Assembly (NCBI RefSeq): GCF_949987535.1
Contig: NC_080075.1
Span: 2,666,001-2,730,000, forward strand
DNA from: Balaenoptera acutorostrata
Taxonomy: Eukaryota; Chordata; Mammalia; Artiodactyla; Balaenopteridae
Reading direction: 5' to 3'
DNA: 64,000 nucleotides
The position numbers were made by a program, and so were the translations under genes. The notes beneath the pieces were generated by a model that worked only from the letters and a program-made list of their open reading frames with translations, ran no database searches and was not told where the DNA came from. Below are positions 10,715 through 21,891 of this stretch, piece after piece. Numbering within the stretch: the first letter of the stretch is position 1; each line of letters starts with the position of its first letter.

Positions 10715-11340
10715 CAAGCTAACTTTTCTTTTTTTTAATAAGTCTTTATTGGAGTATAATTACTTCACAATAGTGTGTTAGTTTCTGTTGTACACCAAAG
10801 TGAATCAGCCATATGCATACATACGTCCCCATATCCCCTCCCTCTTGAGCCTCCCTCCCACCCTCCCTATCCCACCCCTCTAGGTCATCGCAAAGCACCG
10901 AGCTGATCTCCCTGTGCTATGCAGCTGCTTCCCACTAGCTATCTATTTTACATTCGGTAGTGTATATATGTCCATGCCACTCTCTCACTTTGTCACAGCT
11001 TACCCTTCCCCCTCCCCATGTCCTCAAGTCCATTCTCTACGTCAGCATCTTTATTCCTGCCCTGCAGCTAGGTTCATCAGTACTTTTTTTTTTAGGTTCC
11101 ATATATATGCGTTAGAATACGGTATTTATCTCTTTCTGACGTACTTCACTCTGTATGACAGATCCTAGGTCCATCTACCTCATTACAAATAACTCAGTTT
11201 TGTTCCTTTTTATGGCTGATATAAAACTCTTAGAGGAAAACACAGGAAAAACACTCTTTGACATAAACCACAGAAAGATTTTTTTTGACCCACCTCCTAG
11301 AGTAATGGAAATAAAAACAAAAATAAACAAGCTAACTTTT
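10715..11340 (-). mobile_element. L1 with twin-priming 5' inversion
   Basis: Bases 10728-11219 are an L1 3' UTR plus the last part of ORF2 on the minus strand ('tctttattggagtataatt' through 'cctttttatggctgat'). At about 11220 the orientation flips. Bases 11220-11332 read on the plus strand as an upstream piece of ORF2 (IKLLEENTGKTLFDINH, then [16 protein letters not shown]). The whole unit is flanked by a 13-base duplication, caagctaactttt, at 10715-10727 and 11328-11340. This is the standard structure of an insertion made by twin priming. The part of ORF2 between the two pieces is missing. Confidence 0.92.
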
Positions 11341-12105
11341 TATTTAGGTAGAATCTCAGACCCTTCACAGTACTTAACTTTCGGAGAGTGCTGCTGAACC
11401 CTGTGCTATTGGTGCTGCCAGTGAGATGCGGGCTGGTGAAGGTTCGTATCATATGGCGATTGCCAGTGTCCAACAACGTGGTCTAAAATAGAACCTAAGA
11501 GCACAGACCCAAGTTCTGAAACGACTGGCTTGAAGACCGAGATGAGCAAAACCTTGATATTGCAAATAGGCAGGTATATGGGTGTTGGTGATTTCCCCGT
11601 TTTGATGGTTTTACATGTGTTCCTGCAGGCAGACAAGAGGGTTATTTATCACTTTATAAAACTCTCACCACAGACATTTTAGGAAAGGGAAAATTTAACT
11701 GCTTAGAACACAACTAACACACCACAGATAACCTTATAAATATGTAGCAGTGTCTGTGCAATGAGTGATAGTGTCTGTGTAATGAGTAGAAAAACTACTC
11801 ACATAAACATGACTGCCAATGTGTGTGCAAGTGTGTTTGCATAACAAGCCCTGGCTGTTACAAAGAAGCAACATTGTTTTTTAGGTGTTGGATAATGTCA
11901 TACAAATTAACAACTTTTATTAAAGGATTGTCTTCCCATTGTAAGCTTTTCAGATACTTACAGTGATGAATGTGGTAAATTCCAAAATTTACTTTTCATA
12001 CTGAAGGTCACTTGTTACACTGAGACCATTACTATCGCATAACAGAAGCATCTTTACCTAAAACCCTCAATCACAGCAGGGCTGTGCTGTTTGCACATCT
12101 TGCTG
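11341..12105. other. Unique DNA between two L1s
   Basis: No gene recognised. A 21-base unit is duplicated in tandem at 11749-11769 and 11770-11790 (agtgtctgtg followed by c/t aatgagt). Confidence 0.45.
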
Positions 12106-13082
12106 ATATATATTTTTTAACAGATCTTTATTGGAGTATAATTGCTTCACAATACTGTGTTAGTTTCTGTTGTACACCAAAGTGAATCAGCCATATGCAT
12201 ACATATATACCCATATCCCCTCCCTCTTGCGTCTCCCTCCCACCCTCCCTATCCCACCCCTCTAGGTCATCACAAAGCACCGAGCTGATCTCCCTGTGCT
12301 ATGCGGCTGCTTCCCACTAGCTATCTATTTTACATTCGGTAGTGTGTATATGTCGATTCTACTCTCACTTCACCCCAGCTTTGCCCTCCCCTCCCCGTAT
12401 CCTCAAGTCCATTCTCTATGTCTACCTCTTTATTCCTGCCCTGCAACCACATTCATCAGTACCATTTTTTTTTTTTTAGATTCCATATATATGTGTTAGC
12501 ATATGGTATTTGTTTTTCTCTTTCTGACTTACTTCACTCTGTATGACAGACTCTAGGTCCATCCACCTCACTACAAATAACTCAGTTTCGTTCCTTTTTA
12601 TGGCTGAGTAATATTCCATTGTATATATGTGCCACATCTTCTTTATCCATTCCTCTATTGATGGACATTTAGGTTGCTTCCATGTCCTGGCTGTTGTAAA
12701 TAGAGCTGCAATGAACATTGTGGTGCATATCTCTTTTTGAATTATGGTTTTCTCAGGGTATATGCCCAGTAGTGGGATTGCTGGGTCATATGGTAGTTCT
12801 ATTTTCAGTTTTTTAAGGAACCTCCATACTGTTCTCCACAGTGGCTGTATCAATTTACATTCCCACCAACTGTGCAAGAGGGTTCCCTTTTCTCCACACC
12901 CTCTCCAGCATTTATTGTTTGTGGATTTTTTGATAACGGACATTCTGACCAGCATGAGATGATACCTCATTGTAGTTTTGATTTGCATCTCTCTAATAAT
13001 TAGCGATGTTTAGCATCTTTTCATGTGCCTCTTGGCCATTTGTATGTCTTCCTTGGTGAAATGTCTATTTAGGTTTTCCGCC
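12106..13082 (-). mobile_element. 5'-truncated L1, minus strand
   Basis: The 3' UTR lies at about 12115-12475 and the 3' part of ORF2 continues to about 13082, where L1 homology stops ('aaatgtctatttagg' then unrelated DNA). The first ~490 bases are a close paralogue of the L1 at 10.7 kb, in the same orientation. I could not identify a target-site duplication by eye. Confidence 0.88.
12476..12988 (-). pseudogene. L1 ORF2 C-terminal remnant (170 codons open)
   Basis: An uninterrupted frame encodes the C-terminal end of L1 ORF2p. It contains [11 protein letters not shown], the cysteine-containing [34 protein letters not shown] and YYSAIKRNE. This is the zinc-knuckle-like C-terminal region. The endonuclease and reverse transcriptase domains were lost in the 5' truncation, so the piece cannot make a functional enzyme. 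It is open only because the insertion is fairly young. Confidence 0.85.
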
Positions 13083-14364
13083 TGGCAACGTCGGGCCCCT
13101 ATGTTAGCATGTCTTAAATTACAGTTACGGTGTCAGGATTGAAACTGAGAACTAAAGTTTGGACTCAGGAAGAAAAACAAAGTAGATTAGACATTTAGAA
13201 ACTCCAAATTACTATCTGACAAAGAATTCTGCACTACTGTATCTGATTTTTAAAAAATTAATATAGTTGTATATTGTTCAAGATTACATTTAAAAAGTAT
13301 TTCCTTCCCAGTGATAATTAAAACGGGCTGAGGTATTTGATCAACCATCACCAAATTTAACAACTATTAATTAAGAGCTAACAGCGCTTCTTTGATCTTG
13401 TTAGATAAAGATTGCCTTACTCTTTCTCTATCAAGCTTCTGAATTAGGTTAATTGATGTGTATCCTAGGTTGCTAAAAAGCTGTTTTTAAAACTTTTACA
13501 ATTCAAAACTACCTGTCTTTGTGAATTATAATTCTTTTAATTGTTTTAATTGGGTTTTCCATAATCTCTTTACTAGGAGCAAGAGACTAGGTCCAGTGCC
13601 CACTCAAGGGGAGGGAATTACACAAGGGCTTTAACACCAGGAAGTACAGATCACAGAAGTCCATCAGAGACGTGCCCACCGCAGGGTGCGATGCAGAATC
13701 CGCAGTGCCCACTCTCCCAGCAAGCCCAGCTCCTAAGTGCGGATGGCAGCCTGAGCGAGCCCACGTCACACCGTAGGTCGTCTGTGGGGCTGGCATCACT
13801 CTCTTCAGGAATGCAAAGGAAACAAGGGCTTCCCTGTCCTCATCATGCCAGCGTTTTGTAGCCATCCGAGTCAGAACAGAGGGATGGTGGGGGACAGCCT
13901 CTCCCCTCATCACAGACACTGAGAGCCTTTCAGCGGGGACCCCACCCCCCCAGAGCTGGAGATGGCAAGCCCACCTCTGCCCCTTGGAAACGGCAGGGCA
14001 CACCACACCAGAGGGCCTCTCCTGCTCTGTAATCACACCTTGTCCCTACCTGTCAGACTGTTACCATGCCTCACTGCATACAAAGTGACTTTTTAAGGTT
14101 AAGGTAATTCTTGCCCCTAATCGGGGTTGACATACAGCAGGTCTGCTGCAGCCAAGCCTTCGCTGCTCCGACTGGCAGTTTCCGGGGCTTGCTAATTGGT
14201 GTGTGCCCAGGTTTCAGGACTGTGCTTGCTTCAGCAGCTACGGAAAGCAGCAGCTGGCGTACCAAGGTCTCTGCGTGGCCCCAGCCCCTGCTCACCCACC
14301 AGCAGTAGCTGCATTGAGAGTCACCCGGGTGGAGCTTGGTTACCTGTCAGCTGCCACTGCTAAT
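13083..14364. other. Unique DNA
   Basis: The first part, to about 13560, is AT-rich. The second part (13590-14350) is more GC-rich. No gene or repeat was recognised. Confidence 0.45.
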
Positions 14365-14691
14365 AAAAATGGCATCTGCGGGCTTCCCTGGTGGCGCAGT
14401 GGTTGAGAATCCGCCTGCCAATGCAGGGGACACGGGTTCGAGCCCTGGTCTGGGAAGATCCCACGTGCCGCGGAGCATCTGGGCCCGTGAGCCACAACTA
14501 CTGAGCCTGCGCGTCTGGAGCCTGTGCTCCGCAACAAGAGAGGCCGCGATGGTGAGAGGCCCGCGCACCGCGATGAAGAGTGGCCCCCGCTCGCCGCAAC
14601 TAGAGGAAGCCCTCTCACAGAAACGAAGACCCAACGCAGCCAAAAATAAATAAATAAATAAATAAAATAATTAAAAAAAAATAGCATCTGC
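14365..14691 (+). mobile_element. CHR-type SINE, plus strand
   Basis: The body begins at 14380 (gggcttccctggtggcgc) and ends in an (aaat)n and A tail. The duplication aaaaatggcatctgc (14365-14379) is repeated as aaaaatagcatctgc at 14677-14691, with one mismatch. It has a single copy of the 22-base internal unit, unlike the SINE at 5.5 kb. Confidence 0.92.
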
Positions 14692-14981
14692 ATGATGCGA
14701 TTAAATACAGCGCTGGATATATGTGTGGAAAACGTGGATCTACACGGAAAAACCTGTATGATGAGTTCATTCATATCCTGAAATGCAGAGTAGACAAGAG
14801 GAGGTGATAGTGTCAATTTGGGGACGAAGTGGAGTATCCCTCCCTGGAACACCCACGGAGGGTGACATCAAAATGGGCAAGGAAAGCTCTGGCTTTCATC
14901 AGTTCGCAGTAAACCTCAAAGCATATATGGTTCCAGACAGTCCAAGTGCAGATCGGTTTTTGCTCAAAGTTACGTTAGCAT

Positions 14982-15130
14982 TGCAGTCTTGGGGACTTCC
15001 CTGGCAGCCCAGTGGTGAAGACTCCACGCTTCCATTGCAGGGAGCACGGGTTCGATCCCTGGTCAGGGAACTAAGATCCCTCGTGCTGCGAGGCACGGCC
15101 AATAAAAAAAAAAAAAAAAACTGCAGTCTT
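14982..15130 (+). mobile_element. Short tRNA-derived SINE (CHR family)
   Basis: A ~115-base element starts 'ggggacttccctgg' at 14991, with 'gggttcgatccctggtcagg' as the B-box region and a pure A tail. Target duplication tgcagtctt lies at 14982-14990 and 15122-15130. Confidence 0.9.
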
Positions 15131-15640
15131 TAGCAGCCTGTCTGAACCCGACTGCTGGGGTGTTGGGATGCTGCAGGAGCGCGGGTGATCGCAGTGGCCG
15201 GAGCAACTGGATTCCCTGAGGCTTCAGCTGCTCCACCTCCCAGTGCAGAGTGCAGGGTGGGGGTGAGTGGGGCAGGCGCTAGGCCAGCAGCTATTTTAAG
15301 GCTTGTACATTAACTAAAGAGGCGGATGTATTTTCAGCCCAAATTTATAAATGTTTATTACCTGAAACCCAAGAGGGACGATGAGAGCCAGTTGGCGGTT
15401 CCTTCTCTCCCCAGCAGATCCTCATCGGATTCTCAAGGGGAAGCATCAGAGGTATTAGAATTCTTCTCCAAGCAGCTCTTCAAACATGCATTATTTTTGA
15501 CTTTTAAGCTTTGCCAGTGCTTTGGACACACCCAACGCTGCTACTCCCATGCTGTAAGATCAGGGGATGTATCTTCCGCTTTGAATGATGCCTGGCTGAC
15601 ACAAGCTCAAGGAAGAAGCTTAAAGGTAAACTAAGGAGAG
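15131..15640. other. Unique DNA
   Basis: Contains a 102-codon open frame (15326-15634, plus) with no recognisable family and no splice support. I treat it as non-coding. Confidence 0.4.
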
Positions 15641-16130
15641 AATTTAAATCAGAAAAACCGATTGGATGTCAAGTTCAAGATTAGGTTACAAAAAAGCCTG
15701 CAGCCTCTGTCTTGGGCACCAGCTCGTGTGAGGTCCTTCTCCTGTTCATGCTCAGGGGAGTCAGCTGCCGTGTTGTGAGCTGACCGAGGAGAGGTCCATG
15801 TGGGAAGGAATGGAAGGAGGCCTCCAGCCAATAGCCAGTGGGGAACTTGGGCTCTCAATCCAACAGCCTGTGTGACTGAATCCTGACAACAACCACGTGG
15901 GTCAACCTGGAAACTCGGAGGCAGAGCCTCGTCCCCAGAAGAGCCTTCAGATGAGACCACAGCCCTGGACAACAGCATGACAGTAACCTCACGGGAGACC
16001 TTGACTCAGATGCGCCCAGGAAACTGCGCCAGGTTCTGACCCACAGAAACTGTGAGATCACGTGTGCATATGGCTCTAAGTGTTACGTTTTGGGGTAATT
16101 TGTTACACAATAAGAGATAGCTAATACATA
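15640..16130 (+). mobile_element. MLT1-type LTR (ERVL-MaLR), plus strand
   Basis: Ordered matches to the older MLT1 LTR type: 'gccgtgttgtgagctg', 'ggaggcctccagccaa', 'tgacccacagaaactgtg', 'ttttggggtaatttgttac' and a terminal 'gatagctaatac'. The 5' end is diverged and approximate. No internal retroviral sequence is attached, so it is a solitary or fragmentary LTR. Confidence 0.7.
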
Positions 16131-17984
16131 GCCTTGGACACAACACCCTGATCAGAGATCCAGAGCATTTCAATTGTGTGATATGAGGTTTCCCCAGAAT
16201 CTTTCATCCTACAGATATTTTCATAGGGCAGCATGAAAGACTAAACTATTGTCCCAGTTAATAATTCTAACTCTTTACTCCACTAAAAGCTTTGTATTAG
16301 AGTTAACAAACTACCCCCAAACGACCTGCTTTCCTTTGTTGTTGTTGTTGTTATTCATAAATTATTCCATCCACCCCTCAGCAGAAGTATAGATGATCAG
16401 AGAACTAGAGCAAAAGCAGCTTGAGGGAAGAGAACTTACAAACTTACACGGACTTACAAACTGAATAATCAGAAAAGCCAGCAGGTCTGATTTAGAGAGT
16501 GACTAAAAAATGCAACTAGATCACATTAGAGAAGGCAAATCTGGGACAGAAGGAGCCAGATGGTCCGGGAGGTAGACATAGAGTGTGGACAGGCTAATGG
16601 CATCTGGGTTGCTTCCTTTGCGCCCCAACAGATTCCTGGGTATCTCCATTTCCCATCTTCACATTGAGAAATATTAGTAATAAATAAATAGTAAAAGCAC
16701 AGAATTTTTTCATTTAATACAACTATACTCCTCTTACAGTGAATGTGAGGTGCCAAACTTCGGATTTTCAGGATTGACAAAATAAGGAATTAATTTTTTT
16801 TAAACTGACGTTGCCGACTTGAATAATTTTTAGGGTGTCGTCTATTACGTGCCTACATGTGTTGTACTCTTCCCCATCAAATGTCTTCCACTCTATTTCT
16901 GAAGATTTTTCTTTCCATGGAAACATAGCTCTGGCTTTTCGACGGAGCTCAGTGGATGAATAATTGACAGTTAATGGACACTTGCTGTACAAGCTACCGA
17001 GGTTCAATTATCTGTTCCCTGGTGAAAAAGGAGGCACGGATAAACACATGCACACAACCGTTTATCACACGTCACTGTTGTGAAGCGCCAACCGGGGGTT
17101 CCCCCGTGTTCCCCCTATTTTCTTGTGCTCCCCACTCTGTGATGTAGGGCGCCCCCCCATCCATGGCCTCTGGGGCAGATCAGAGAACAGAACTCAGGGC
17201 AAAGTGTCAAAATCTGAGGCCACTTTGGACAAACCCAATAGATTTGGACGTCTATCTGGTGGCTTTGGTTCCCAGCCAAGGAGTGGGGGAAGAAAAGAGT
17301 GAGACGGAGACTCCTGTGCTCCTGAGCTTGGCCCGGGGGGGAGGAAAAGACCCTACAGAAGTTCGAGGATTCAGAGATTAAAGAGGTCGTGAGCCCCTTT
17401 TCTTGGGAAGAGCCCCAGGAAGCACCAAGACCCTCCATCCGGGGCCCATCGAATGGTGCTTCAGATGCTTCTAGATTCTCCCTGGAACCCAGAACTGGGA
17501 AGGACCCACAGATTAGCTCCCACAACAGAGGGTGGCACGGGTGCCACAAACAGATGGCCAGACCCAGGAGGCCCGAGGGGCTCGAGCAGGACTCCATGGG
17601 AAGAGGGACATCCCTGAGGGCCAGCAGGATGGGTGTCACCACTCAGGGAGGCCCCAGTGCCCTGACACTAAGTATGCAGACCAACCCTACGAACAGCGTG
17701 TGTGTGTGTGTGTGTGTGTGTGTCTGAGGGGACACTGCAGTCACAAAGGTTAAGTTTATATCACCTGTGTGGACTGTACCCTCCAAAGAGAATTCAGTTC
17801 AGTTATAGACGAATGAAGACCACCTAGGGTTTCTGGATGCAGGTTTTTACCCGTTGTTCCAGTGGACTCCTACATGTGGCTGTATTTACAAGGTCCCCGA
17901 CTTTCTAAAATAATACAAAATGAATTCCAAAGGGACATGTTCATATTTCCTCAGGGAATGTTTACCATGTGCTATGCAATAGTA
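16131..17984. other. Unique DNA with a TG microsatellite
   Basis: No exon was recognised. Overlapping frames on both strands at 17115-17727 are partly prolonged by the GT repeat. A short (GTT)n run lies near 16337-16352. Confidence 0.45.
17698..17724. repeat. (TG)n microsatellite
   Basis: An uninterrupted TG dinucleotide run of about 13 units, likely to be length-polymorphic. Confidence 0.95.
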
Positions 17985-18095
17985 CTTCATTTTTTAACAG
18001 CTTTAGTGAGGTAGAATTGACATTTTCTAAATTGCCCCTGTTTCAACTGTACGATTTGATACACCCAAGAAACCATCACCACCATTAAAAAAAAA
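17985..18095. repeat. Ancient LINE-like fragment
   Basis: 'aacagctttagtgaggtag', 'caactgtacgatttgatac' and 'aaaccatcaccaccatt' resemble the common old LINE 3' fragment that reads 'attgagatataattcacat ... caaccatcaccac'. The subfamily cannot be named by eye. Confidence 0.35.
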
Positions 18096-18109
18096 AAAGA
18101 ACATATCAG

Positions 18110-18395
18110 GCTTCCCTGGTGGCGCAGTGGTTAAGAATCCGCCTGCCAATGCAGGGGACACGGGTTTGAGCCCTGGTCCGGGAAGATCCCACATGCCATG
18201 GAGCAACTAAGCCCGTGTGCTACAACTACTGAGCCTGCGCTCTAGAGCCTGCGAGCCACAACTACTGAGTCCACGTGCCACAACTACTGAAGCCTGCGCG
18301 CCTAGAACCCGTGCTCCACAACAAGAGGAAGTCCACGTGCAGCAGCAAAGACCCAACAGAGCCATAAATAAATAAATAAATAAATAAATAAATGA
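18110..18395 (+). mobile_element. CHR-type SINE, plus strand
   Basis: Starts 'ggcttccctggtggcgcagtgg' and ends in seven (aaat) units. It has two to three copies of the internal 'gccacaactactga' unit. The flanks do not show an obvious target duplication, so its A-rich neighbour (18087-18100) may have been part of the target. Confidence 0.88.
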
Positions 18396-19600
18396 CATTA
18401 GCAAGCAGGAATAATTGAGCTGGAAAAAATAATGAAAATTTTTAAAAAAGGAAACTAAACATGGCAGCTCAGGAGAAACACAACTTCATTCTCTTTCAAT
18501 TTTTTTTTTTTTTTACCATCCTTTCCACCTTTGCTACAGAAATGTCTAATCTTCCCAACCCTTCACACTCAGCGCCGTTTTCAGTGCAGAAGAAGTGATA
18601 CCCGTGTTCTTCAGGTTTTGAGGGTTCATCCAGCCTGTTTGTATCGTGTCATCAGGTCTGTGTTTGCTTAGATTCCAATATATGAAGCTTTCCATCAAGA
18701 CTTGAGTAAGGTATCTAGTACCGACCCTAAATGTGCTCCTACGTTTACTTTATTAATGTTATTCTTTTCTTGGCAAGACAGATTTGGAATCTTCAAATGT
18801 CTTTTGACTGTATTGTCAACGATGGAGATTAAAATAATGTTCATTTTGTCAATGCATCTGTCAAAAGAAGTAAATGCTCTCTCCTTGAAAACCTAATAAT
18901 TTATTTTAGGTGCTTAATAGTGACATGTTTCTGCATATTAAATAATCACAGCAGTGGGATGAGGGCAGTAGCCAAGGAAACAACACTTTTATTGGAACAA
19001 GCATTATGTCAGGAGAGGATCACCGTGAACAAAGGGAAAGGTGTGTCTTATTTAACAAATGGTGTCTGGACAAGTGTTTAGCAGTTCTGGGGAAAATCTA
19101 CTTAGATCTTGTAGCAAAGGCTGTAATCTTCCTCTAGGTCCATTCTCCCCTGCCTCTTCAATAAAATCTCTGAGCTGTAGCAGAACAGCTCGGTTGCTGC
19201 CCAGCTGTGCTCCCATCTCCCTGGCAGGTGGGTGAATCGTGCACCTTCCAGGCACTGCCTTTACAAAGAGAACTGCAGGCTCTTTATTCTCTCTCCTGCC
19301 CACAGACCAGAACTCAGCCTTGCTGGTGGCAAACAGAGTGGCCATGTGGAGAGGACAACAGCCTAGAGGGTGAACACATGGAAGGAGCCTGGGTCCCTGG
19401 GTGGCCCTGTGGAGCAGAGCCTCCTATCCTCATCTGCTCTGAGCCCTCAACAACCTTGGCCACCATATACCTTCCTAAATAATTACTGAATGAAAAATTG
19501 AATGACTAACTGAATATTAAAAATGGAGGCCAAAGACAAAAGATAGAAGAAGTTCATGGGGGAGGAAATATGATAGCTCCTGAACACGAGAAAGAATGTC
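18396..19600. other. Unique DNA
   Basis: No gene or recent repeat recognised. A T-run lies at 18501-18515. Small open frames only. Confidence 0.45.
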
Positions 19601-20100
19601 CACTTTATTCCTAATACGAAAAAGCCGATTAAAATAACACTTTTAACCCCTCAGATTGGCAAATGATTAATACAAATTGATAAAACAAAAAGTGTGCTTC
19701 AAGTAAATAATCGAGGAAAGGATGCAAATAAAAATCATCCAGAAAACGAAATACATATTGAAAACAAGCCAACATTTCCATATATTAATTGGCAGTGTCG
19801 CCAATAACAGGGTGAATTGTGTACATTCCAACAATGTTGAGATGGTGAGATTGGTACAACCCTTATGGAGAACCATAAAATTGTTTTTTTGTTAGCCTTT
19901 GACAATCTATTCTAATGAAATGATTCAAAATACAGCAAAGGCTATAAACATAAAGATATTCATAGCAGTCATTAGTAACAGCCAAAAATTAGAATCAAGA
20001 TGCCCAAATAATATGAGATGGCTATTGTGTAACCACCCACTGGAATAGTACAATCCTTTAATATACCACTTATGAAAGCTGCAGCCAATGACACAAAGAT
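19600..20100 (+). mobile_element. Ancient L1M/HAL1-like fragment
   Basis: Diverged ORF2 3' sequence on the plus strand: 'ccctcagattggcaaatg', 'caatctattctaatgaaat', 'aagatattcatagcagtc' and 'agccaaaaattagaatcaag' follow the order of the L1 ORF2 C-terminal region. It is too eroded to translate. Confidence 0.6.
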
Positions 20101-20304
20101 TGATATGTTTTTCTTAAACGGGAAAAGGAAGATTTAGAACTTATATACATTAATTTTGCTGTTTCACTTTCTAGGCCTACATCGTCAGACTCTGTATCTT
20201 CAGCCCGGATCTGTCTTTTCAGCAGAATCCTGAATTTCAGATGGATATTTCTACCTGCATACGCCTTGTCCTTCTCCAATAAATCTTCCGCACTTCTGCC
20301 AAAT

Positions 20305-20530
20305 TAATTCATCCACTGTTTATTCAACAAGTATTTGTTGAGGGCTAGTCTCTGGCCAGGAAGAATTGCAGAAGCAAGGATGTTCCAGTCAACCCAGCGA
20401 AGGGCTCTGATCACCCAGAGCTTGCGTTCTGGCCGGGGAGACACATGGTAAACGTAGGTCAGTAAACTACTCCGTGTGTTAGAAGGTGGTTAGTGCTGGG
20501 GAGAGACTGGAGCGCTGAGTGCGGGGTGGT
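20305..20530 (-). repeat. L2-like LINE relic
   Basis: 'tttattcaacaagtatttg', 'ttgagggctagtctctgg' and later 'gcttgcgttctggccgggg' match the reversed L2 3' region in order. Diverged. Confidence 0.5.
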
Positions 20531-21489
20531 TGTGAGGTGGGAGGGGGATGCAGAATTAAACAGAGCACTCAGCATAGGAACCGGTCAGAAGGGATACGCG
20601 GGAAAGGAGGGGAGTTAGCCGGTGGGTATGCAGGGCAGCAGCACGTCAGGCAGAGGCCGCAGGCGCAGCCAGAGTTCCGAGGTGGGAGGCTCTCAGCGGC
20701 AGGGGGTGAGGGGAGCGGGTCAGGGGGTGAGGGGAGCGTAGTGAGAGATGGAGCCCCTGTGAGGAGTGTAGCTCCCGCCCGAGGGAGATGGGCCGGCACT
20801 GCAGGGCTGGGCAGGGAGGGGCAGCTCTGATGGTTGTGGAAGAGGAGTTCCTCCCCTGGGCTGAGGATGGAATGAGGGGGCGACAGGGACACTCCCAGGC
20901 ATGGGGGAAAGATGAGAGGGTGAGAGTTGATAAGATTCCAAATATCTTTTGGAGCTAGAGCTACAGAATTTCCTGGTGAGACATGCGAGTGGAAGAGAAA
21001 ACCAGGGATGATTCCGAGCCTTTTGGCTGCAGGAACCAGGGGGATGTCATTGCCGCCTAGCGCGGTAGATACGGGGGTTTGTGAGGGCTGCCAGGCCTCC
21101 AGGTGCTGGTGTTGAGTAGCCGGGGATGGAGAGGTCTGCAGCATGAAGATACATCAGACTGCGTTTCAGGTACAGTAATTCGGACATTTACCTGCTGAGG
21201 GCTTGGGTGGAGTTCCCATTGCCTGGTTAGCAGGGTGTTATGTCACCCACTCCCACTGCAGAGTCTACCCCTAGTGTAGGGCTAATCATTTTCTCTCAGT
21301 CCCCAAAGGCCCTGTAAAGTCTGCAGGCCTTGGGCACTGGGCCTGTGACCCTGATGCATTAAATGGGCCGGCAGAGTGGACGGTGCCCCTTCGCCATGAG
21401 CCCCGAGCTAACTTCCCGGCCCAGTTTCTGCCATCAGACCCTCTGCAGCTCATCCACACCCATCTCCCTGTGTTCCCTCTACACAGCCT
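20531..21489. other. Unique GC-rich DNA
   Basis: G-rich sequence with a short direct duplication of 'agggggtgaggggagcg' near 20700-20740. A 191-codon minus frame (20569-21144) is proline- and serine-rich low-complexity translation without recognisable motifs. I do not call it a gene. Confidence 0.4.
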
Positions 21490-21891
21490 CACACCTTATA
21501 CCTTTTTTTTAAAGTTTATTTTCTTTTTTTTTTAATTTATTTATTTTTATTTTTGGCTGCACTGGGTCTTCGTTGCTGCACGTGGGCTTTCTCTAGCTGC
21601 GGCGAGCGGGGGCTACTCTTCGTTGCAGTGCGCGGGCTTCTCATTGCGGTGGCTTCTCTTGTTGTGGAGCACGGGCTCTAGGCGCGTGGGCTTCAGTAGT
21701 TGCGTCGCGTGGGCCCAGTAGTTGTGGCTCGCGGGCTCTAGAGCGCAGGCTCAGTAGTTGTGGCGCACGGGCTTAGCTGCTCCGCGGCATGTGGGATCTT
21801 CCCGGACCAGGGCTCGAACCCGTGTCCCCTGCGTTGGCAGGCGGATTCGTAACCACTGCGCCACCAGGGAAGTCCCCACACCTTGTACCTT
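21490..21891 (-). mobile_element. CHR-type SINE, minus strand
   Basis: Body 21505-21876 reversed, ending in 'ccaccagggaagtcccc'. Target duplication cacaccttatacctt (21490-21504) recurs as cacaccttgtacctt at 21877-21891. The tail has two T-runs split by 'aaagtttattttc'. Confidence 0.93.

Noticed and set aside
15326..15634. 102-codon frame resembling ordinary protein composition
   Set aside because: No family recognised, adjoining an LTR, no splice signals; treated as chance.
20569..21144. 191-codon minus-strand frame
   Set aside because: Low-complexity Pro/Ser translation of G-rich DNA; competing frames on both strands.
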